64,000 bases of DNA from positions 1,674,001-1,738,000 of the forward strand of contig RBKR01000003.1 in the NCBI GenBank assembly GCA_004835665.1, read 5' to 3'. Shown here piece by piece: positions 56,617 through 64,000 of the stretch. Both the position numbers and the translations under genes were made by a program. The notes beneath the pieces were generated by a model that worked only from the letters and a program-made list of their open reading frames with translations, had not been told where the DNA came from and ran no database searches. The DNA comes from Phoma sp. XZ068 (Eukaryota > Ascomycota > Dothideomycetes > Pleosporales > Didymellaceae). How positions within the stretch are numbered: the stretch's first letter is position 1; every line of letters starts with the position of its first letter.

Positions 56617-58430
56617 ATGAGCGCACAGGCAGACCCCGCCCAGCGGGTGGCCATTGGTATCTCGTTCGGAAACTCGTACAGCTCCATTGCCTTTACCTCG
56701 AGTGTGAGTGGCGCGATCCCGGGGCGCGTGGACAGAGGCTGACGCAGAGCAGGAAGGCAAGGCCGAGGTTATCGCCAACGAGGACGGCGACCGCCAGATC
56801 CCCTCTGTGCTCTCGTACGTCGAGGGCGAGGAGCTGCACGGCGGGCAGGCGAAGAGCCAGCTCGTCCGCAACGCAAAGAACACGGTCGCTTACTTCCGCG
56901 ACTTCCTGGGCCAGGAGTGAGTCGCAGATTGCAGCCGAGCGCCGCTATGGTTGTACTGACCTCCCCAGCTTCCAGTCCATCGACCCCACACCCGCCCACC
57001 AGTCGGCCCACCCCGTCGAGAACGAGAAGACGGTCGCCTTCAAGATCCGCGACAGCGAGGCCGAGGCCGAGAACACCGTCACCGTCAGCGAAATCACAAC
57101 CCGCCACCTGAGGAGACTGCGCTCGTCCGCCTCCGACTACCTGGGCAAGGACGTCAACGCCGCCGTCGTCACCGTGCCCACCAACTTCTCCGACGCCCAG
57201 AAGGACGCCCTGAAGAGCGCCGCAAAGGCTGCCGGCATCGAGGTTCTGCAGTTCATCAACGAGCCCACCGCTGCCGTCCTGGCCTACGACGCCCGCCCCG
57301 ACGCCAAGCTGGCCGACAAGATCCTCGTTGTCGCCGACCTTGGTGGCACCCGCTCCGATGTGACCGTTGTTGCGTCCCGTGGCGGCATCTACACCATCCT
57401 TGCCGCCGTCCACGACTTCGACGTCAGCGGCTCCAAGCTCGACCAGGTCCTGATCGACTACTTCGCCAAGGAGTTCATCAAGAAGCACAAGTCTGCTGGC
57501 GACCCCCGCGAGAACGACCGTTCGCTGGCCAAGCTGAAGCTCGAGTGCGAGTCGGTCAAGAAGGCCCTCTCCATTGGACAGTCTGCCAACTTCTCCGTCG
57601 AGAGCTTGGCCGGCGGCGTCGACTTCACTGCCACCATCAACCGCACACGTTACGACCTGCTCGGCAACAAGCTCTTCGGAGCCTTCACCCGTCTTGTTTC
57701 TCACGCCGTCGAGAAGGCCGAGCTCGACCCCCTCGACATCTCCGAGATCATCCTCGCTGGCGGTAACGCCCACACCCCCAAGGTTGCCTCCGCTGTCGGC
57801 GCCGCCTTCCCCGAGACCACCACCGTTCTTGCGCCCTCCACCTCGCCCACCGCCCTGAACCCCTCCGAGCTCGCCGTCCGCGGTGCCGCCATCCAGGCCA
57901 GCTTGATCCAGGAGTTCGAGGCCGAGGACATTGAGCAGAGCCTGCACCCCATGGTCACCGTCACACCGCACCTGTCCACCGCCGTCGGTGTGCTCCTCAT
58001 CTCCGGCGACGAGTCCAACGGTGTCTTCCACGCCATTGTCGACGCCGAGACACCTCTCCCCGTCCGCCGCACCGCCACCATCACAACACCAAGGGAAGGC
58101 GGCGACGTGCTCATCAAGCTCGTCGAGGGCTCGCGACACATCAAGGTCACCAAGCCCGAGCCCAAGCCCAAGGCCGAAAAGGCCGAGGACGACAGCGAGG
58201 ACGACGACGACAGCGAAGACGAGGAGGAGGAGCTTCGGGAAAAGACGTGGAAGATTGGCTCGGCCATCAGCGAGGCAGCCCTCCGCGGCGTCAAGAAGGG
58301 CGCCAAGGTCGAGGTCCAGATCAACATTGCAAACGACCTGAGCGTCACTGCGCTGTTCCGCGAAGTCGGCGGGAAAGGCGGTGTCCGCGGCCAGGTGCAG
58401 GGGAAAGCAAGCCAGAACGGCAGTGCTTAG
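56617..58430 (+). CDS. SSZ1: Hsp70-like ribosome-associated complex subunit Ssz1
   Basis: Exons 56617-56703, 56753-56916 and 56969-58430 give 570 aa. The ATPase domain starts VAIGISFGNSYSSIAFTS and includes VVTVPTNFSDAQKDALK, INEPTAAVLAYD, ADLGGTRSDVTVV and EIILAGGNAHTPKV, characteristic of Ssz1 rather than canonical Hsp70. The substrate domain is shortened, and a Lys/Glu/Asp-rich acidic insert (AEDDSEDDDDSEDEEEEL) precedes the end. Ssz1 pairs with zuotin on the ribosome and assists Ssb in folding nascent chains. Codon usage is strongly C-biased, fitting high expression. Confidence 0.95.
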
Positions 58431-58598
58431 GGAAGAGGAGGATGATTTACGAATGCTTGAATAGACTAGCTTGGATGAGCGAGACGCTCTATAGACAATT
58501 TAGCATATTTGCCTATCCATTGCAGCACTGCTTGTAACTCATATGTTCAGGGCAGACTGACCTCAGACAGATCAATTCATCACCCTGAACCCCCTATG

Positions 58599-59887
58599 TC
58601 ACCTATCCTTCAACATGCGCAACCGCGCCCCCATCCTCCTCCCCTGCCCCGTCCCCAACCACTCCTCAAACGTCACATCCCCCACATCAAGATCTGCATA
58701 ATGCCACCGCCGCTGCTCCCAACTCTCCCGATCCAAATCCTCCACAAGCAACATCTCCAACGCCCCCACCTCAGCCCCCTCCTGCTCACCCTCCCACTCA
58801 GAACTCTGCGCTATATCCAGGTACCGCAAGCGCCCAAGAAACCGCTCATCAATCAACGTATACAAATCCACCGCCGTAAAACATCGCGACGGATCTATAC
58901 TCGTCTGCCCACTTGTCACCAGCGTGAGGGACTGCAGCGGCCGGGCGGAACCCCACATGCTGGGTGTCCAGTCGATCGGCATGTGGCCGAAGCGGGAATC
59001 AATGTAGTCGAGTGCGATGGTGAGGTGTGTTAGATTGGGGAGCCATTCTAGGACGCTGTTGAGGCGGCCGTGTTTCACGTTTGGTAAGTCTCGCAGTTCG
59101 ACGGTTGTGAGTGTTGAGTCGAGACTTTGTAGGAGGGGCCGGATGCCGGTGTGGTCGAGCCCCGGGGCGTGTAGGATCGAGAGGCTGTGTAGGGAGGGGG
59201 GGAAGTGGTCGGGTTGGCGGAGGAGGTCCCAGAGGAATTTCCCGTTTACTTTGCCGGAAAGCGAGAGGTGCAGGAGTTTTGGGGGCCAGCGGACGTTCAT
59301 GCTTAGGCCGTCGTAGCTGCTTGTGCAGCGGGGGAGGTAGATTGCTTCTAGCTGTCCTAGTCGTCGGAGCGTTTGCGCGAGCGATTGGAAGGAGATGCAT
59401 TCGCTGACGAGACTGAGGTCAAGCACTTTTAGCTTCTCGCATTTTGACAGGCTGGCCCAGCAGTTCACTGCGAAGCTGGCCTGCGGGGCGATGAAGACTT
59501 GGAGTCCGAGCTTTGTGCGGCCTAGTAGTCGGGCGGTCGTCGACTTTGTGCCTTGGTGGATGATGTGCGAGAGGTCGAGGACGCGGATTAGGCTTGAGAG
59601 GGAGGTGAGTTTGATGTGTGCGAGGACTGAGGGGCAGATTGTGCGAACGAAGAGGTCGTATGCGCGGCCGGTGAGGAACGGTGCGTCGTAGAGGGGTCGG
59701 ATAGCGACATCGTACCATTGTCTTGAGGCAGTCAGTATACGAAATGCAAGACAGTATGTAGGATTTACCTATTCACACGGCAAAAAGTCGCAAGCGACGC
59801 TTGCTTGGACCGCGTATCCCATGCTTCTATGTAGGACAGGACCTCGAGTAGAATTTCATCGGGCAGGTAGTTTGCGTAGGTGGTCAT
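58599..59887 (-). CDS. F-box protein with leucine-rich-repeat-like region
   Basis: Exons 59887-59769 and 59721-58599 (47-nt intron) give 413 aa. The N-terminus MTTYANYLPDEILLEVLSYI is an F-box, and splicing gives FCRVNRQWYDVAIRPLYDAP, the usual continuation. The rest has irregular Leu-rich repeats (LKVLDLSLVSEC, LLHLSLSGKV, LHSLSILHAPGL, LTTVELRDLPN). Such proteins are substrate receptors of SCF ubiquitin ligases. The target is unknown. The 3' end lies 168 bp from that of SSZ1, convergent. Confidence 0.82.
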
Positions 59888-60289
59888 AGAAGCTGCGCAA
59901 CAGGTGTTGCGCGGCGCGGCGACTCTCGATATCTGATTCAAGAGGCGAATGTCGCATTCAGCATTGCCCCACGAAAGATGAGAATGACGTTGCCTTCTTA
60001 TCTCCGCCTATGCCCGAGACCAACCCATACACTTTGAGATTGCTAGGACGTAGTAGAATTACCCTGGGATATTTTCTGCGTTTTCAAATTTATGTTATGT
60101 TTTCCCAGATTATGTCTTGGATGGATAATGTAGCTAGGACTTGTCGAGACTACATTTTACATCACTAAGAGCTTCACAGACATGAGGGTAGCTCGATTGT
60201 ACATCTTTCATTCACTTAATTTTTAGCACCTGCTTGGAATTGATTTCCTTATAATGCTTTAATTCCCTCGTCTACTACTCACACCACGC
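59888..60289. other. Spacer upstream of the F-box gene and downstream of DPS1
   Basis: 402 bp, with an AT-rich part at about 60060-60270. No gene is supported. Confidence 0.4.
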
Positions 60290-62068
60290 TTACGGCACAA
60301 CCCTCTGCGGGTCACGGGGGAACAAACTGCACATCCGAATGTTGGGCAGACCCAGCCAGAACTGAACAATCCTCTCCAGACCGAAGCCTCCTCCCGCGTG
60401 GGGCGGGCATCCGTATCTGAAGCAGTCGACGTAGTCCTTGGTGCCGGCGCCGTTGGGGTCGATCGGAGGGTCGTGCTCGCGCATCTGCTTCGCCAGCAGC
60501 TCAGAGTCGTGGATACGCTGGGCACCTGAGCAGATTTCCTGGCCGCGCATGAAGAAGTCGTATGAGTTCGAGAGCTTGGCGTCGTGGGGCGAGGGCATTG
60601 TGTATGCGGGACGGATGGCGAGCGGGAATTGGTCGAGGACGTAGAAGTCGGTGTTGTACTTCTCGAGGACCAAGCGGCCGAGGTGCTTTTCTTGGGGTGT
60701 GCTGCAGGATGTCAGTATGTTTGGATAAGGTTAGAATTGTAGACGCACCTCAAGTCATCGTAGTCGCCAAGTGTCTCGCCAGCTTCGCGCAACATCTTGA
60801 TACCCTCTGTGAAGGGAATCCTTGGAACGTTGCCGGATTCGGGCAGCTTGAAGTCGTCGACATGGTAGACACCACGGATGAGGTCGGTCTCGCGCTTGTA
60901 TCGCACGTTCAGCTCCTTGAAGATGAACAGCATGAGGTCCTCGAGGACGCCCATGACCTCGTGGTAGTGCTCCTGGAACTCCATCTCGAGATCGAGACCG
61001 GTGAACTCGGTCAAATGACGAGCAGTGTTGGAGTTCTCGGCGCGGAAAACGGGACCAATCTCCATAACTTTCTGGAAGCGCGAAGCGATCAACATCTGCT
61101 TGTAAAATTGCGGCGATTGAGCCAGATACGCCTGGCGGTCGAAGTACTTCAGCTCGAAAACGTTGGCACCTCCTTCCGAAGCGGCACCCAGAATCTTAGG
61201 AGTCTGAACAAGTGTGAAGCCCTTCTTCGACAGGAACTCCTGGAAGATGGCGCAGACACCGCTCTTGACAACGAAGATAGACTGGTTGATCTTCGCCCTC
61301 AGGTCAAGCGTCCTGTTGTTGAGCCTGGTGTTGAGGCTGACAAGCGGTCGCTCGCCTCCCTCCTCCTTCTGCTCGTCCTTCTGCTCCTCTCCAGCGACAG
61401 TCTCAGCTGGCAGCGGCCTCTCTGCATCATCAACCTGCAGGGGCAGGGGGACCTCAGCCTTGACCTCGATGAACAGCTTCTTGATGTGGATCTCGAAGTC
61501 CTGGATGGAGGCGCTCTTGATAGGCTCGGGGGCCTTCTTGACCAGTCCAGTGACAACGATTGTGCTTTCGGTGCTGACCGTACCGCAGAACTTGACCATC
61601 TGCTTGCTCAGCTTGTCGCTGGCGGCGATGACAGCCTGGATGGTGCTGAGGTTCTGGCGCAAGTTCAGGAAAGCCAACTTCGCCGACTGGACGCGGGCAT
61701 TCTCGACCCAGCAGCGGAAGGTGATCTCCTTGTCAACGTTGTCGGCGACGTCGTTGAGGCTGACGCGTGCGATGCCTGTGGGCTTGAACTCCTTCGAACC
61801 GGTGAGAGGGAGCTCGCCGTACGAGTCTTTGGAGACATCTTCGGCGTCGGCGGCGTCCTTCTTTGTGCGTTCGGCGAGTTCGCGAGCCTTTGCTGCAGCC
61901 TTCTTCTCTGCCTAGAAAGACTGTTAGTTACTGCTTCAGTCATTCGAGCACACGACTAATCATCACCTTTTCCTTCTCCTTCTGCGCCTTCTTCAAGGCA
62001 TTCTTGGAAGGCGCCTCGCCCTGTGGGGCTTCGCTCGAAGCTGGAGCTGCAGGTGGTACGTCGCTCAT
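60290..62068 (-). CDS. DPS1: Aspartyl-tRNA synthetase, cytoplasmic
   Basis: Exons 62068-61967, 61911-60749 and 60701-60290 give 558 aa. A Lys/Ala-rich N-terminal extension (SKNALKKAQKEKEK, AEKKAAAKARELAERTKK) is typical of eukaryotic AspRS and may bind tRNA. The OB-fold anticodon domain follows (EITFRCWVENARVQ). The class II catalytic core shows PKILGAASEGGANVFELKYF, FRAENSNTARHLTEFTGLD (motif 2) and GGFGLERIVQFWLGLPNIR (motif 3). The protein ends at a conserved FPRDPQRVVP. It charges tRNA-Asp in the cytosol. Confidence 0.95.
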
Positions 62069-62460
62069 GTTGCAATGGGTGGAGAGAGTGCGGAAAGACG
62101 GTGGTGTGTTTCGAGAAATTAGTCCTCGACTTCGCGATTGGAGGGGCAGTGCGACTCACGACCCCACATTCCCACCAGCGTCATACCACGCGGACCGAGT
62201 CAGGTACAGTCATCGAAACATGCGTGTTTGATCCATGAATTCAAAAGGGCGCCATTATAATTACAAAGATACTACAGTGGGTATCGAAAGAAATCGGACC
62301 TCGAAACCCTCATGCTGCTGCTCAATGTCAATGTCCACGCTATGCCCGTGCCCGCGGTGAAAGACTTCACCATCACGCCAAACCCAACCCAATGCAAAGC
62401 AGCGGCTGCCGTAATACCTGATGCGCTGCGAAACGCCGTAACAAAGGAATATCAACCGCT
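62069..62460. other. Spacer between DPS1 and KOG1
   Basis: 392 bp holding the DPS1 promoter and the KOG1 3' region. No gene is supported. Confidence 0.4.
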
Positions 62461-64000
62461 TCATCCATGTATTGACGAACGACTCGAAGCAACCGCTCCG
62501 CCGTCCCACAACCGTACAGTCTTCAAAGTAGGGTTCTTAGGCTCATGGCACGAAAAGATATTTACGTGATTGTCGTGCAAAGCAGCGGCGGCAATCATGA
62601 GTCGGTGCGGATGGAAAGCTGTGGCGGTAATCGGAGCAGACCGGTCGCGGAGGAAGCCAGAGTAGGGCTCGAAGTTCGATACTGGGTTTCCGTTGTTGAT
62701 GTTGAAGATCTTGACGCGATGCTTTTGAGTGCCACTGGATGTTGTTAGCGGGAAGTGCTTGGCTTTATTCGTCATTCGAACTTACGTTGCAAAGACCGGC
62801 GCGTGCTCGTGAACGCTGAGCGTGCGCAGATGGTCTGTTGTCGCTTGTATGGTCTTGACACTGCGATCCATTCGTATATCCCATAGCTTCACCTCTCCGC
62901 TTCGACAGCCACTCACGAGCTCTCGTTGTCCACCGCGTTGTAAGTGTACGTTTGTGATCCACTGCTTGTGTTCTTTCCAAACCTTGACCATGGCAGTTGC
63001 AGGCTTTTGGCGCTGGTCGTACACGCGGATGGCTCCATCACCAAATCCTGCAACGAAAACGTCGCCTTCGACTTGATCCGATGTTAATGAGGTGATGCAT
63101 GATCCTGATCGGGCTGGAATATCCTGTGAAAGTCAGCCGCTGAATATTTGAGTGTCGTAATGGAGGAGCTTACACTGATGCAGACTTCCGTGCCCGCATT
63201 CCAGACTCGAATAACTTTGACGTCTCCAGCTACTAGTACCAGGCCCCTACCCTGCTGCCAGTCGAAGACGAGTCCCGCATTCCTGTTACTGGGTACGAGA
63301 TCAGTCAGAGCGCGGAACCCGGTTACAAGCTCTGTCTTCCCCTTTGAGTCGTAGTTGCGGAAGATCTTCATAACTCCATCCGATGACCCAGTCATCAGCA
63401 ACGCCTGATCATCCTCGTTTATAAGTCGAACATCCGTAATCCTCGAATCCATAGGGTTTCCGTTAGAGAAGCAGTTGATCCTCCTTACACTATCTGAATA
63501 GTCAATTACGTTGACTGTGTTCCAGCTGTCGGTCACGATGAGGTGATCCTCAAACTGATGGAACGTCATCTTCATGGGCTGACTGAGATTGTCGAAATAT
63601 CCGCGGGGGACATCCCATCGGTTCGAGACGGCAACCTCCTTGAGAGGTTGAGTTTCAGCAATGATCTTGTCGTTGCGGTTTCTCCGCCAAAGCCGCCCAT
63701 TGTAGTCTGTACTGCCTGGCTCGTCCGCCTCGGTCGGCTTCATCTGCGGCTCACGGAAATATTCAACAGACCACTCAAAGAAGACGCTCTTGAGTGGTAT
63801 GTGTGGTTTCTCTGACAGGGTTCGAGGCCTAAAGCCTCTTGACTTTGGCTCTTCTTCGACATGGTATTTCTCGGGGGTGTCAGGGCGTGCATCCGCGAGA
63901 GTAGCGTCGGATTCATCGATTTTACTCCTTGCGGCTGACTTTTGAGGCGAAGTGGACGAGTCGTGGCCAGACCAAAGGCTCTTGAGTGATGCGGTCGATT
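62461..64000 (-). CDS. KOG1: TORC1 subunit Kog1/Raptor, C-terminal WD40 part (5' truncated by window)
   Basis: The gene enters from the window end. Exons here are 64000-63174, 63123-62786 and 62734-62461, about 480 aa. Raptor-family features are LKSVFFEWSVEYFREPQ before the propeller, then WD repeats (GSSDGVMKIFRNYD, SGCRSGEVKLWDIRMDRS, RVKIFNINNG) and FHPHRLMIAAAALHDNHVNIF at the end. The partly disordered linker at the 5' side (SPQKSAARSKIDESD) is expected. Kog1 presents substrates to Tor kinase in nutrient signalling. After HVNIFSCHE the tail diverges from homologues, so a further 3' splice cannot be excluded. Confidence 0.9.

Noticed and set aside
56769..58139. 456-codon minus-strand frame over SSZ1
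   Set aside because: A shadow of strongly C-biased codons: it is Gly/Val/Asp-rich and antisense to a certain gene.
60562..61959. 465-codon plus-strand frame over DPS1
   Set aside because: Antisense shadow of a highly conserved synthetase; composition is the complement of its codons.
1..64000. tRNA, CRISPR array, operon or prophage features
   Set aside because: No cloverleaf with a GTTCRA-type T arm, no regular spaced repeats, and every gene has eukaryotic structure.

Overview
This window is nuclear DNA of a filamentous ascomycete (Pezizomycotina), most likely a Dothideomycete. The evidence is fungal-only gene families (Atg29, Apn2 with a GRF finger, Erf2, MAT1-2-1), many short 45-60 nt GT-AG introns, closely packed genes on both strands and no operons. 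Exon structures below were built by hand from reading frame, splice consensus and family conservation. For all main gene models the summed exon length is a multiple of three. No tRNA, rRNA, CRISPR array or intact transposon was found.

Layout. 1-6 kb: C-terminal end of a siroheme (Met1-type) methyltransferase, an unknown protein, an AT-rich RIP-like tract, a SIRT5-like sirtuin, a DUF7770-like gene with an unresolved 5' end, and ATG29. 6-20 kb: ADE1, the large Mediator gene MED12/SRB8, an extremely intron-dense Asterix (PAT complex) gene, eIF1, an Mba1/mL45-like mitoribosome receptor, the Rim2-type carrier and CIA30. 20-33 kb: APC5, COX13 and APN2, then a MAT1-2 mating-type region, then a flavin split-barrel (PNPOx-like) gene and an Rgd1-like F-BAR/RhoGAP. 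APC5-COX13-APN2 is the classical MAT flank of filamentous ascomycetes. 33-46 kb: NIPSNAP, EPT1/CPT1, a Gemin2-like gene, HTS1, a small mitochondrial membrane protein, a 1.6 kb spacer holding coding-like relics, and ERF2. 46-64 kb: an ASH1-type H3K36 methyltransferase, a 52-aa tandem-repeat microprotein, a CECR5-like HAD hydrolase, an unknown 667-aa protein, RRP40, SSZ1, an F-box/LRR protein, DPS1 and the C-terminal part of KOG1/Raptor at the window edge.

The most interesting part is 25.6-28.7 kb. MAT1-2-1 has the HMG-box intron interrupting the Ser codon. It is flanked on the same strand by two multi-exon genes that I do not recognise (25648-26538 and 27907-28680). Both can be read through several phase-compatible exons and may be uncharacterised idiomorph genes. 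No alpha-box MAT1-1-1 is present, which fits a heterothallic MAT1-2 isolate. The second notable item is a tiny gene (49271-49429) encoding three 17-residue repeats whose codons diverge mainly at silent sites, behind a good core promoter.

Most other genes are conserved housekeeping genes in divergent or convergent pairs. Several divergent pairs have only about 250-400 bp between start codons: RRP40/SSZ1, COX13/APN2, RIM2/CIA30, MED12/Asterix and ATG29/ADE1.
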